The position numbers and the translations under genes were made by a program. DNA of 64,000 nucleotides from a virus: positions 21,554-85,553 of the IMG/VR virus record IMGVR_UViG_3300044974_000700; one strand, given 5' to 3'. Below are positions 36,794 through 46,400 of the stretch, piece after piece (within the stretch, counting starts at the first letter, position 1; every line of letters starts with the position of its first letter). The notes under the pieces are model-generated. The model saw only the letters and a list, made by a program, of their open reading frames with translations, was not told the origin of the DNA and made no database searches.

Positions 36794-37319
36794 TTAACTC
36801 CTCGTTTATAACTACTGGCTCAACAATCCCAGTTATCTGAGAAAGTCTTTTTGCTACCTCTAATTTACATTTAGGACATGTAGCAGTAACTTCTTTTAAA
36901 ATATTAACAAGTATTTCTTGTTTTCTTTCAGTGTCAGCAATTTGTGTAGCAAGTTCAGCATTATCTAAAAGGCCAACCTCTTGCAACATTCCAATTCTTT
37001 TACCCTCTATATCTGCAATTAATTTTAAAGAAGTTGCCTTTACATTTAGCTGCCCAGATTGATCTGCATCCTCTACGGTTTTCCATGCTTCTTTAATGAG
37101 CATAGCGTAATGTTGGTCAGCTCCAGAGATGGCCTCCTTTGCCCTTTCACGGGCCCCAGAATCGCTTCTGACGACCCCTTTCCACTCGTCTATATACTCT
37201 ATAACCTCTGATCGCTTAAACCCTGTTAGGGTGGCAATCTGGGTAGGGTTATTTCCTTTTAATAATTCTTCTACAACCCTGTTCATACGATCAAAATGAT
37301 CAGATAATTCAATTTCCAT
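36783..37319 (-). CDS. putative terminase small subunit
   Basis: 178 residues. N-terminal helix-turn-helix (NPTQIATLTGFKRSEVIEYI) followed by helices and a CPKC segment near the C-terminus. Position directly before terL and the HTH support a DNA-recognising small subunit; there is no specific family match. A TATAAT box lies 8 bases before the ATG. Confidence 0.6.
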   Translation of the reverse strand: MEIELSDHFDRMNRVVEELLKGNNPTQIATLTGFKRSEVIEYIDEWKGVVRSDSGARERAKEAISGADQHYAMLIKEAWKTVEDADQSGQLNVKATSLKLIADIEGKRIGMLQEVGLLDNAELATQIADTERKQEILVNILKEVTATCPKCKLEVAKRLSQITGIVEPVVINEELSGS

Positions 37320-37348
37320 ATAAATTTATTATACCATATCCTGGTTGA

Positions 37349-37678
37349 CTAGGATTGAGATTTGGCTATTTTTAACAATACTAAATATCCAATCAGATCA
37401 TCAATATCATTATCACCTGGATAATCTGTGCCCTTCATAAGCCTATTTAATTTATCATCAATTCTGACATGAAGTTGCTCTCTTGGTCCCGCCTTTGAAA
37501 ATATACGCACAGGGTCTAAGGCTGAGTTGCCGTAGGCAATATTTTTCTTTACTAGCATATGTGCAATTTCGTGGCAGGTCTCTAATATCTCTTTTCCTGC
37601 CTCTGTTCCAACTGTTAGCAAATATAAATCATCACACTGAAATTGACCTGAATCTGGAAATACTGGCTGAAGACTCAT
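37349..37678 (-). CDS. DUF6378-like phage protein, 109 aa
   Basis: KKNIAYGNSALDPVRIFSKA, EQLHVRIDDKLNRLMKG and DDLIGYLVLLKIAK form a pattern widely seen in phage proteins annotated DUF6378 or nucleotide-metabolism associated. Its function is unknown. Confidence 0.6.
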   Translation of the reverse strand: MSLQPVFPDSGQFQCDDLYLLTVGTEAGKEILETCHEIAHMLVKKNIAYGNSALDPVRIFSKAGPREQLHVRIDDKLNRLMKGTDYPGDNDIDDLIGYLVLLKIAKSQS

Positions 37679-37815
37679 TTAATTAATCCATTCTCTTTTA
37701 ATGCTCTATATATGGTCATAACAGTTACGCCACATTCTTTTGCTATATCTTCCATAGTTTTCTTTTGAACTACATATCTACGATATAGCCAATCTTTACT
37801 TTTATATAATTTCAT
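37675..37815 (-). CDS. small helix-turn-helix protein, 46 aa
   Basis: MKLYKSKDWLYRRYVVQKKT then MEDIAKECGVTVMTIYRALK, a resolvase-type HTH covering most of the protein. ATGA overlap with the next gene. Likely a DNA-binding regulator or the stub of a homing-nuclease-type HTH. Confidence 0.65.
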   Translation of the reverse strand: MKLYKSKDWLYRRYVVQKKTMEDIAKECGVTVMTIYRALKENGLIK

Positions 37816-38024
37816 TTTCTACCCCACTGTATTTTATTCCATCCTCGCTCATGAAAATAATAAAGAACAGTTTTAGTAATAATCTCCATGCTGGCAATTG
37901 CTCCAGCAGTAACTGGCTCTTTAGTTATCAAAAATGATATTAAAAATGTATCAAGTGTACCTATAACTCTCCATGTTACAGCTTTTATAGCAGATCTAGA
38001 TTTACTTACATTCATGATGGCCAT
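37812..38024 (-). CDS. DUF2061 small membrane protein (second copy)
   Basis: 70 residues: SRSAIKAVTWRVIGTLDTFL, then EIITKTVLYYFHERGWNKIQ, the DUF2061 signature. Paralogue of the gene at 17016. Start may be ATG 38024 or 38015. Confidence 0.75.
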   Translation of the reverse strand: MAIMNVSKSRSAIKAVTWRVIGTLDTFLISFLITKEPVTAGAIASMEIITKTVLYYFHERGWNKIQWGRK

Positions 38025-38060
38025 TCCATATTGTTTGGCTTAGTAATCCAATTCCAAACT

Positions 38061-38822
38061 TTAGATGCCCATTTCTTTACGCTTCTGCGTAGCCGATATA
38101 GCATGAATCTCTGCCCCCAAATCTACTTGTTCAATCTTGTACCCAACATCACGACCATATACAATATTAGTAATATTAGGCAATCTTAATACCATTGCTC
38201 TATCCATAAATTCATCTTTAGATATATACTCTTTTACTTGATCAAATGTTAGAGGATCTTTTGGACTTGTATTATATGTATTTCTAACACCCAAAAGTAC
38301 CTGATCTGTTCTTTTGCCCGCCTCAACATACAAAGCATGATGCCCCTCATGCCATGGTTGATATCTGCCAAGCATTAATGTTGTAGGTTCTGACCAATCA
38401 TGCAGCTTAAAAATCTTACATATATCTTTTGCTCTTGAGCTTACGTCATCTACAAAATCAATATATGAAATATTAAAATCTTCTGGATCTTGCCATAATT
38501 TATTTGTATCTTCAAATCTTCCCTCTGGTATAGTGTTCATCCAAATTAAAATGTCTGGCTTGCCAAAAGCTGATCTTGTTGCATTTGTTGGACATACAAA
38601 GTCAACAATAACTGGCGCAACATTTTGTTTAGCAATTAACCTTGCCATTTCTCCCATACGACGTGCCTGTTCAACTCTATCATCAGGACTAAATCCTAAA
38701 TCTGAATTAACAGTTGATCGAACCTCGTCTGCATTTAAATGGATTGCATTAATTCTTTCCTTCAAAGCTTTTGCTAACTCTGTCTTTCCAGAGCCAGGAA
38801 GTCCTATAATCTGTATAATCAT
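38061..38822 (-). CDS. APS-kinase-like / nucleotidyltransferase fusion
   Basis: 253 residues. N-terminal P-loop kinase: GLPGSGKTELAKAL, then NADEVRSTVNSDLGFSPDDR and VDFVCPTNATRSAF, closely following adenylylsulfate kinase. C-terminal Rossmann nucleotidyltransferase: LMLGRYQPWHEGHHALYVEA (HxGH) and AISATQKRKEM. If the kinase is genuine it makes PAPS from APS, the donor for the sulfotransferase at 13994. The second domain resembles NMN- or phosphopantetheine-type adenylyltransferases; ATP-sulfurylase-like activity is conceivable but unproven. Confidence 0.7.
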   Translation of the reverse strand: MIIQIIGLPGSGKTELAKALKERINAIHLNADEVRSTVNSDLGFSPDDRVEQARRMGEMARLIAKQNVAPVIVDFVCPTNATRSAFGKPDILIWMNTIPEGRFEDTNKLWQDPEDFNISYIDFVDDVSSRAKDICKIFKLHDWSEPTTLMLGRYQPWHEGHHALYVEAGKRTDQVLLGVRNTYNTSPKDPLTFDQVKEYISKDEFMDRAMVLRLPNITNIVYGRDVGYKIEQVDLGAEIHAISATQKRKEMGI

Positions 38823-39385
38823 CTTTTAGTTAACACTTCATTAGCATAGTAGGCAATTCCGAATGAATCTGCCACATCAAAATCTTCTAGGCTTAAATTA
38901 TATTTTTTATTAAAATAATCTACTGTTCTTTGCTTTCTAATTTCCCGCATTTTATTCTTATACCAAGAATCTGCGTACCCAGGATTTTCTGATCTTAGTT
39001 TGTCTTTTTCCCACTTCGTTGGGTTTTTATTGCCGATATGTGCCTGCCAAGAACTAGGGGATACAGTAATAACGGAAGAGCCAGTAGACATAAGTTCAGC
39101 AATAACAACACCGTAGACATAAGATAATTTTATCACAGCATCAGCAGATTTGACAAGTATTGCCCCTTCAATTGCAATATAGTCTGACTTTAATTCATCT
39201 ATCATTGCAAACGTTTTGCATTTAGCATCATATATTTTTTCATATATGTCATTTCCTGTTAAATTAATTTTACCCCATTTAATTGGCTTGTTATTTTCAA
39301 GCAGACAAAAAGCAATTGAATTTGTGGATGCATCAATTCCCAAAACTCTATTTGCTTTAGTTTTAATCAGGCTGGCTAATGTCAT
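38819..39385 (-). CDS. RuvC-like Holliday junction resolvase
   Basis: 188 residues with RNase H-fold acidic residues: VLGIDASTNSIAFCL, YIAIEGAILV and DFDVADSFGIAYYA, plus SWQAHIG. Resolves branched DNA before packaging. ATGA overlap downstream. Confidence 0.75.
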   Translation of the reverse strand: MTLASLIKTKANRVLGIDASTNSIAFCLLENNKPIKWGKINLTGNDIYEKIYDAKCKTFAMIDELKSDYIAIEGAILVKSADAVIKLSYVYGVVIAELMSTGSSVITVSPSSWQAHIGNKNPTKWEKDKLRSENPGYADSWYKNKMREIRKQRTVDYFNKKYNLSLEDFDVADSFGIAYYANEVLTKR

Positions 39386-39650
39386 TTAACATCCTTTTAA
39401 TTTGATTTCTATGTTTTGATACGTTTCCCTTTTCGCATTTAGAACAAATTAAAGACTGGTTGTACCTACTTAAACGAGATTTACAATACTTACATTCTCT
39501 TTTAACTCCAGACCTGATTGCTTTTTTTTCATAATATTTTTCCATTATTTTTTTATTTGTTGCAATTCTGCAGCATTCATCACAACAATATTTTTGATTA
39601 TGAGTTTTAGGATTGAAATCCTTAGCGCATTCTTTATTACCGCATATCAT
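39363..39650 (-). CDS. multi-zinc-finger protein, 95 aa
   Basis: ICGNKECAKDFNPKTHNQKY then CCDECC, a second CKYCKSRL and a third CSKCEKG: three Cys modules. The first resembles zinc fingers often joined to phage HTH or HNH proteins. Probably DNA or RNA binding. Overlaps the RuvC-like gene by 23 bases. Confidence 0.65.
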   Translation of the reverse strand: MICGNKECAKDFNPKTHNQKYCCDECCRIATNKKIMEKYYEKKAIRSGVKRECKYCKSRLSRYNQSLICSKCEKGNVSKHRNQIKRMLNDISQPD

Positions 39651-40423
39651 ATTTTAATTGGCTCATACGGAGCTATTTCTACTAGCCCCTCCTCTATAGA
39701 CCAGCATTCTTTTTTTACTGGACAGTTTTTACATTGAGATGCAGATTTTTTAAATGGACGAATTGGAAGGTCTCCATCATTAAAGTTATCATAAACAGAG
39801 CAAAGCCATTCAAATAATTCTTCAATAATTTTTTTATTTCTATCATTCATTTGAATAGGAATAATCAAAACCTGCTGAGTATTTTTATTTTCATATAAAA
39901 AGAAACCCTCTTTGACATTTCTTAATTTCATATATGTCAATAATTGCAATAAATGATTTGGAGCAGGACTCATTTTACCCTGATACGTATCCCAGCTTTC
40001 TTGCTTTGCAGTCTTTATTTCTCCAATAACCTCTTCGTTATTCCAGTCCAGTATCACATCGATGAATCCCCTTATTGGTGGATATTCATTTATAATTTCG
40101 TACTCTTCATGTTTCATAACACCCATTTTTGTAATCATTTTTTGTATTCTTTCATGAGCCTGGGTGCCTTGAGACATATTTGCAATAGCTACAGAATCAT
40201 TTTCATCTATAAACATTGCACCAGAGAATGCTAAATACCAATATCTTGGACAATTACCGTGTCCATACCCTAAAGAACTTGGACTAAAACTAGTCTTTGT
40301 TGTTTTTTGATTAGGTTTTTTTGTTGACAAATAAGCATCATTTAACATTTTAGAAAATGAAGATGGGTCAAAGTTACCTGTATTTTTTTTAAATTTTAAA
40401 TTGTTTACTATTTCTCTAGCCAT
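39647..40423 (-). CDS. Cas4/RecB-like PD-(D/E)XK exonuclease
   Basis: 258 residues. GHGNCPRYWYLAF gives the first Fe-S Cys and CKNCPVKKEC the last three, the Cas4/AddB-type four-Cys cluster. RGFIDVILDW and VIGEIKTAKQ supply the D and E-x-K nuclease residues. Likely a recombination exonuclease working with RecA and SSB encoded nearby. No CRISPR array or cas1 is present. Confidence 0.8.
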   Translation of the reverse strand: MAREIVNNLKFKKNTGNFDPSSFSKMLNDAYLSTKKPNQKTTKTSFSPSSLGYGHGNCPRYWYLAFSGAMFIDENDSVAIANMSQGTQAHERIQKMITKMGVMKHEEYEIINEYPPIRGFIDVILDWNNEEVIGEIKTAKQESWDTYQGKMSPAPNHLLQLLTYMKLRNVKEGFFLYENKNTQQVLIIPIQMNDRNKKIIEELFEWLCSVYDNFNDGDLPIRPFKKSASQCKNCPVKKECWSIEEGLVEIAPYEPIKI

Positions 40424-40751
40424 TATATCTTACGACATACTTGAGGGCATCCACAAGTTTATCTATTGACTCCTTTGCTGAATAATATATGTTCTTCTTA
40501 TTGTTATTTGCAGTGCCCGCTTTATCTTTTGCAATTGTAGAATACACCGCAGCCATCATAGAGAATTTTGTAGACATAGCCTGCAACTCAATAATTAACT
40601 GCGGTGCTTTAGCAGCGGGAACATCTGGATTCATTAAAAGCTTAACAACAATTGATAAAGCTTTATCTAACTGTTCGTCTTTCATATACTCATGAAGGTC
40701 ATTAAATTCAGTTATTTTATTAATTAATTCCAAGGTGTTCACGTCTGACAT
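40416..40751 (-). CDS. hypothetical helical protein, 111 aa
   Basis: Long helical protein (KALSIVVKLLMNPDVPAAKA), located between SSB and the Cas4-like gene as in several actinophages. ATG 40751 preferred over TTG 40760. Function unknown. Confidence 0.6.
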   Translation of the reverse strand: MSDVNTLELINKITEFNDLHEYMKDEQLDKALSIVVKLLMNPDVPAAKAPQLIIELQAMSTKFSMMAAVYSTIAKDKAGTANNNKKNIYYSAKESIDKLVDALKYVVRYNG

Positions 40752-40752
40752 G

Positions 40753-40914
40753 CTATCCAACCATAATTCTTGTAACTAATGCATAGCCGATCCACAATCC
40801 AACTATTCCCATAAGTCCAGCAAAAACTGGAGGAGCTGGAATTGGCAACTTAAATGCACTAAAAATTCCACCAACGACGGTACCGACTAATGTTGTTAAA
40901 AATATTTCTTTCAT
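40753..40914 (-). CDS. XapX/DUF1427-like small membrane protein
   Basis: 53 residues: TLVGTVVGGIFSAFKLPIPA then PPVFAGLMGIVGLWIGYAL, matching the XapX motif (lPiPAPP...GivG...Gy). Two membrane helices. Function unknown. TAATG overlap with the SSB stop. Confidence 0.75.
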   Translation of the reverse strand: MKEIFLTTLVGTVVGGIFSAFKLPIPAPPVFAGLMGIVGLWIGYALVTRIMVG

Positions 40915-41315
40915 TAAAATGGTACCTCTACTTCATCAAAAAATTTATCTGATGCACGATCTTTCTGAAGACTATAAGAAGTTACTGCTATGCAGTGTCC
41001 CTCCATCTGCTTATATACCTTAACCTCGTGCTCACTTCTGTTATTCCCAGATTTATCGGTCCAAGTAGATTCGTATATGGTGCCAGTGAGGGTTATCTCT
41101 TGACCCTTTTTAATAGTATGTCTTGCCTGTTCAGCAAATCTGCCCCAAAGTTTTACAGTCCACCATGAGGTTGCGGAATCTTCATACTTTCCTGTCTCTT
41201 CATTTTTTACTCTATCATGTGTAACCACACGCAGCCTAAGACCTGTATCTCCAATTGGAGCTGGGTCTTGGCCAAGCCTACCTACTAATGTAATAGTTGG
41301 ATTTGGCATCTTCAT
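40914..41315 (-). CDS. ssb: single-stranded DNA-binding protein (OB-fold SSB)
   Basis: 133 residues: NPTITLVGRLGQDPAP, SWWTVKLWGRFAEQA, TLTGTIYEST and a short acidic tail ending DEVEVPF. Standard SSB fold with a shortened C-terminal tail. A second, gp32-like SSB is encoded at 46686. ATG 41309 is an alternative start. Confidence 0.85.
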   Translation of the reverse strand: MKMPNPTITLVGRLGQDPAPIGDTGLRLRVVTHDRVKNEETGKYEDSATSWWTVKLWGRFAEQARHTIKKGQEITLTGTIYESTWTDKSGNNRSEHEVKVYKQMEGHCIAVTSYSLQKDRASDKFFDEVEVPF

Positions 41316-41644
41316 TCTCCCTTTTCTGAAGCCTCTACTATTTTATCAAGTAAAGACCAAGCTTCTACTAGATCCTCTAGCATAGCCCATTCAATTACGG
41401 CAAGTCTTACTTTTTTCTTTTCGCCTATAATTAACTTTAATGCTGGATACTTTTCTCTACTAACCTTAAAAGTATCCGTGCAGATCTTAGACCAAACATC
41501 TTGATTTAATGTAAAAGATGATTTTGATTCTTTATAATCTACAACAAACTGATTCCACTGGGCGTCGCCTTTTTGGTATTGGCCACGTCCAGAATTTTTT
41601 TGCGCCTTTGCCCCATCTCTTTTAGCTTCGCCACGTTCTGTCAT
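41312..41644 (-). CDS. resolvase/nuclease-like (PD-(D/E)XK-type) phage protein
   Basis: 110 residues: AQKNSGRGQYQKGDAQWNQF then VVDYKESKSSF: S-G-R, G-D and D-Y-K are arranged as in Hjc-type PD-(D/E)XK resolvases. Typical neighbour of phage recombination genes. Activity inferred. Confidence 0.6.
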   Translation of the reverse strand: MTERGEAKRDGAKAQKNSGRGQYQKGDAQWNQFVVDYKESKSSFTLNQDVWSKICTDTFKVSREKYPALKLIIGEKKKVRLAVIEWAMLEDLVEAWSLLDKIVEASEKGE

Positions 41645-41835
41645 TGATTAACCGATACATTATTTTCATGACCATTACTACATGTCCATGTCATAATAAA
41701 CTTAATTGGGTCCCAATAATACTCTTTAACATCTAACTCACATTTAAAACAAGGTTTAGATCCAATTACTTTTTCTAAAGTACTGATATTTTCTTGTGTT
41801 GGTTTTGGTCCAATAAACTCATTAATATCTGGCAT
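41641..41835 (-). CDS. small zinc-ribbon-like protein, 64 aa
   Basis: MPDINEFIGPKPTQENISTL...KPCFKCELDVKEYYW and WTCSNGHENN: CxxC plus CxxxH. ATG 41835 overlaps the RecA stop by 14 bases. Role unknown. Confidence 0.6.
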   Translation of the reverse strand: MPDINEFIGPKPTQENISTLEKVIGSKPCFKCELDVKEYYWDPIKFIMTWTCSNGHENNVSVNQ

Positions 41836-42826
41836 CAATTTCTTCTTTCAAATTATCAACTACATCAGGATTATCTTTAAGATATTGAACTGCTTTTGCT
41901 CTTCCCTGTAATCTTTCTCCATTTACTGTATACCATGCTCCGCCTTTTTCCACGATACCGCACATTTCTGCAACATCTAAAGTTTCTCCAACTCCATCTA
42001 CTCCTAAAGTTTCTCCTTGGAAGTAGAAATCATATTGTCCAGATAGATTTGGGGGCCCAAGTTTGTTGTAATCAATAATCCAATTAACTGGTCTTCCGAC
42101 TCTTTGTTCAATAATTTTATCGCCAACCTTAATGCCAGATTTGATAGCATTAGCCTCAGCCTCGGAAGACCAAAGCTTAATGACTGTGGAGGAAAAGAAT
42201 TTGACTGCCATTCCTCCCGTAGGTATGTGGCTGGCATGCATAGAGCCAAATTGATTTCTTTGTTGGGAAATGAGAACAAGTAATGTATTTTTGTTTGCAT
42301 AATTTAACATTTTGACCGCATGGGTCATATCCTTTGCTTCTGCGCCTATTTGTTTTGTGTCCTCAAGTTTTTTGAGTTCATCTGAATCTTTTTCAAAATA
42401 TATTGCAGGAAGAAGCGCAGATATAGAATCAACTACAATTATATCTACTTCAGCTTCCATAAGTTGTGTAGCAACGTCAACCATATCATTTATAGTTTTT
42501 GCAGAAGAATACACAAGTTTTTCTGAATCTACTCCAAGCTTCGATGCCCATAATGGATCATAAGAATGCTCAGCATCTATCCAAGCACAAACTTTTCCTT
42601 CTTTTTGTGCTTGTGCAATCATTTGTAAACAAAATGACGATTTACCTGCTGACTTGTTTCCCCAAACTAAAACTTGTCTACCAAAGCCAAGTCCACCTTT
42701 TAGTGCAAGGTTTAGCCCAATGCTAGGAGTCTTTTGCTTTTCAACCTTAACATCAATTGCAGATTGAACTCTGTTTCTAGTTTTTGTATCTAGCTTTGCT
42801 AGTATATCGTCTATTTGTAGTGTCAT
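41822..42826 (-). CDS. recA: RecA-family recombinase
   Basis: 334 residues: VWGNKSAGKSSFCLQ (Walker A), IIVVDSISALLP (Walker B), SQQRNQFGSMH (L1/L2 region) and IPTGGMAVKFFSS. Slightly shorter than bacterial RecA and without its C-terminal domain. Strand exchange for recombination-dependent replication, with SSB and the Cas4-like nuclease. RBS GAAAGAAA. Confidence 0.9.
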   Translation of the reverse strand: MTLQIDDILAKLDTKTRNRVQSAIDVKVEKQKTPSIGLNLALKGGLGFGRQVLVWGNKSAGKSSFCLQMIAQAQKEGKVCAWIDAEHSYDPLWASKLGVDSEKLVYSSAKTINDMVDVATQLMEAEVDIIVVDSISALLPAIYFEKDSDELKKLEDTKQIGAEAKDMTHAVKMLNYANKNTLLVLISQQRNQFGSMHASHIPTGGMAVKFFSSTVIKLWSSEAEANAIKSGIKVGDKIIEQRVGRPVNWIIDYNKLGPPNLSGQYDFYFQGETLGVDGVGETLDVAEMCGIVEKGGAWYTVNGERLQGRAKAVQYLKDNPDVVDNLKEEIDARY

Positions 42827-42854
42827 TATTTTCTTTCTTTAGTATAGTATATCA

Positions 42855-43196
42855 TTAAAAACGGTTCCCGTGAAGAGCTGGCCTAGTTTTATTTTTATCC
42901 ATTTTATTTTGCAGCACTTCATCTAAACTATGAGTAACAAACTCTTCATTACGCATAGCAGCATATAAATCTAGCAATCTAATAATTGTATCTGCTATCT
43001 CTTCTACAACCTTTTCAGACCCCTGATCTTTACGTATAGCTTCCAAAACCTCAGTAACTTCCGAATGTACAAGAGCAAGTTTGTTGCCAATTTTGTCATA
43101 TGAATATTCTCCATTCCAAAACCCTTTGTCTCTTGCTGTTTCATGTAATAAAGCAGATAGAGCGTCTAAACCGTAATCAGTCGGCAACGAGTTCAT
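42855..43196 (-). CDS. MazG-like nucleotide pyrophosphohydrolase
   Basis: 113 residues from ATG 43196 (RBS AAGGAG). GNKLALVHSEVTEVLEAIRK and KVVEEIADTIIRLLDLY give the E-x-x-E...E-x-x-D metal site of the MazG/dUTPase-like all-alpha family. Hydrolyses (d)NTPs or alarmones; in phages proposed to shape nucleotide pools. Confidence 0.75.
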   Translation of the reverse strand: MNSLPTDYGLDALSALLHETARDKGFWNGEYSYDKIGNKLALVHSEVTEVLEAIRKDQGSEKVVEEIADTIIRLLDLYAAMRNEEFVTHSLDEVLQNKMDKNKTRPALHGNRF

Positions 43197-43401
43197 AATC
43201 TCCTTGGCTTTCTTCTTCACGTAATTTAAATTCAAACGATAAATTTTCATCATTGTATGTTACTGAAAGTTGTTTGTCTTGATTATTTGCATCCATAAAT
43301 AGCTGTGTAGGAATTTCAACAGAACCTAATTTGGTTAAAATTGCTACTAATATTCTTGATGCATTCATGGCTTGAAATACCTCTTCTGGTGTTTGTGTCA
43401 T
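43177..43401 (-). CDS. hypothetical protein, 74 aa
   Basis: MTQTPEEVFQAMNASRILVA... ending DYELVAD. RBS GGAGATAAA, overlaps the DnaE stop (ATGA). No recognised domain. Confidence 0.6.
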   Translation of the reverse strand: MTQTPEEVFQAMNASRILVAILTKLGSVEIPTQLFMDANNQDKQLSVTYNDENLSFEFKLREEESQGDYELVAD

Positions 43402-46400
43402 TTTATCTCCTTTACCATTAATGTGCCGTCGTCCAATGGCTTTGTTATTGGCCTACATGTCATGCCATCTCGCATTTTTGCTAACGCTATTGGGTACATG
43501 CTTGAAAAAACGATAGCTCTTTTTAGGTTTTTATATTTATCAGACATAACTATGTGTGCCATAGTTTGCCCCTTTTTTGTTTTATAAGGAGTAAAGTTTA
43601 CCACAATCTGTTCGTCTTCGGCAAGATCATACTCTCTCCTATAAAGATAATCAATAAATAAATCATTAGACTTTGGATCTATATCTTTTACATTTATGTA
43701 TCTAACTATTCTATTGTCACCAACTAATATAAAATACATTTGATTTGTTTCTATCTGGGTTTGTTCGGTATGAAATAATCCTATACTGCCAGTTTCATCA
43801 ACTATTTCTACTCGTGCCCATCCATTTCCTCTTTTTATGTTTTTAACCATACCAAATATAACAAAAGAACCTAGCGGATCAAAATCTTCTATCGGCCTTG
43901 CCTGGGCTTTAATACGTGGAGGTAAGTCTAGATTGAAAGTTGGAATCCCTAAAAATTCATAATAAGACTCAGATTCTTTTCCATTTCTAGGATTATCTTC
44001 AAACGCTGCACCGCCGATAGCATTTAATGAAGCAATTGCTCTTGAATTTATTCCACTTCCTTTTTTGCCAGCCTTAGACTTAAAATCTTCATAATTTTTA
44101 TAAGGTCTATTATCTATAATTTTGTTTGCTATGCTATCTGAAATAAATTTAACCTCTGCAAGACCAAATCTAATTGAATCTTCTTGTAATGAGAAATTAA
44201 CTTCTGATTCATTTACATGCGGAAGTTTTACCTTAAGGCCTAATCTCTTTGCTTCAATCAAATATTCTGTTCTTGCGTCTTTATCTCCTTCGTTTTTAAG
44301 GAGCGAGAATAAAAATTCCAAAGGATAATGAAGCTTAAGCCAAGCGGTATAATAAGAAAGCATAGAATAAGCAACAGCATGACTACGATTGAACGAGTAT
44401 CCAGCATGTGCTTCAAATGTTTTCCAAAGCTGTTCTGCCTCTTGCTTGCTGATATGTAACGAAGCGCCCTGAATAAATTTATCTTGGAACTGATCGAATT
44501 CTTTTGCATCTTTTTTCTTTCCAATAATCTTTCTAACCTTGTCAGCTTCTGACCAAGTCATACCACCAAGGTGTACGCAAGCCTGCATAACCTGTTCTTG
44601 ATATATAATAACTCCAAACGTGTTCTCTGTGAAAGGCTTCATGATCGGATGAACAAACCTAACTGCTTCCTCACCGTGCTTTCTTTTAATATAAGAAGGG
44701 CCAACTGTATCCATAGCACCTGGTCTAACAAGAGCATTAGATGCAGCTAAATCTTCAAACGTGCTTACTCCCATTTTCATTAATAGGTTTGTATATGGAG
44801 TTGCTTCAGCCTGAAATACGCCTTTTGTATATCCCTCGCTTAATACTTTATAAACCTCTTCATCATTTAAATCTAATGACGATAGGTCTATATCTTTATT
44901 ATATCTTTTCTTTATTGATTTTAGTGTATCAGATATTACTGATAATGTTTTTAGACCAAGAGCATCTAGTTTAATAAGACCTATATCAGCAACAGTGTCC
45001 ATATCATATGCAACTACTGGAATTCTTCCAGATACCTTATCCTGTGCATCTTCACGAGATTCTACTGGAGCGTACTTTCTAATATCATCTTTTGCTACTA
45101 CAACACCAGCAGCATGTACTCCTACGCTTCTAATTTTTCCACGTAGTCTCTCTGCAAGCCAAGTAACCTCTGGATACTTTGTTCTAAATTCTTTTGTATT
45201 TGGAGAATCTAGGTAGTCTTCAAATGTATCAACGGACTTCAATGCTTTATTAACATCACCTAATGGGACCATAAATACACGTGCAGCATCTCTAATTACT
45301 CCCTTATCTTTAAAATAAGTATATGTTGATATTGATGCTACGTGCTTAAATTTCCTTTTAAGATATTCTTTTACTTCTTTTCTACGACGATCCTCAAAAT
45401 CAGTATCAATATCGGGAAAATCATTACGCTCTGGATTAATAAAGCGAAAAAACAAAAGATCATATTTAATTGGATCAACATCTGTAATACCGATTGTGTA
45501 ACACACAAGTGATCCAGCAGCAGATCCACGTCCAGGCCCAACAAGCATGTCCTGAGATTTTGCCCAGTTAATCATGTCTGCAACAACTAAAAAGTAGGAA
45601 GCAAACTTTTTTTGCTTAATTATAGACAACTCTTCATTTAGCCTATCTATATATGCCTGATTATTATCTAGGCCTAACTTTTTTAATCCAGTAAATGACA
45701 TGTCTGCTAATTTATCATCTGCATTAGTTTTAGGAACTGGAAGCAAATCTAAATTTTGATAAAAATCATATGACTGTATTTTATCTGCTATTTCTAATGT
45801 GTTTTCAAATATATCAACTCTATTTATACCAGTCTTTTTAAAATCTACTTCTATTTCTTCACGAGTTTGTATAAATAGATTATAGTCTTGAAATGATATT
45901 CTTCTGTCTGGATATAAGTAGTTAAATCTATCTAGCATATCCTTCATTTTACGTGATTCATCGAAATCTGCTTCTTTATCCATTTTAGGATTTGTAGATA
46001 ATATAAGCATTGCTTCTTCTAATACTTTATCTTCACCCTTAGCAAAATGAGCATCTCCTGTTGCTACCGCCTTAATTTTTAATTCATCTGCCAATTCTAG
46101 AAGCTTGTCATTTACTTCTTTTGGGTTGTGCGACTGAACCTCAATATAAAAGTCTTCACCAAAAGTTTGTTTAAAATCTTTGAGTATAAGTTTGGCTTCT
46201 GAGAACTCCTGGCGTTCAATAGCTTTACTAATAAGGCCATTAAGGCATCCGCTAAGAACAATAATACCTTCCGCATATTCTTTTAATACCTCTCTATCAA
46301 TACGTGGCTTATGATAAAAGCCTTCGTTCCATGCAATCTCTTGCAAGGTATTTATATTTTCTAAACCTTTTTTATTTTTTGCTAACAGTATTATATGGTT

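Noticed and set aside
39647-40423. CRISPR-associated Cas4
   Set aside because: No CRISPR repeats or other cas genes in the window; Cas4-like exonucleases are common in phage recombination modules.
42004-42563. Frames overlapping recA on both strands
   Set aside because: Shadows of the RecA coding sequence.
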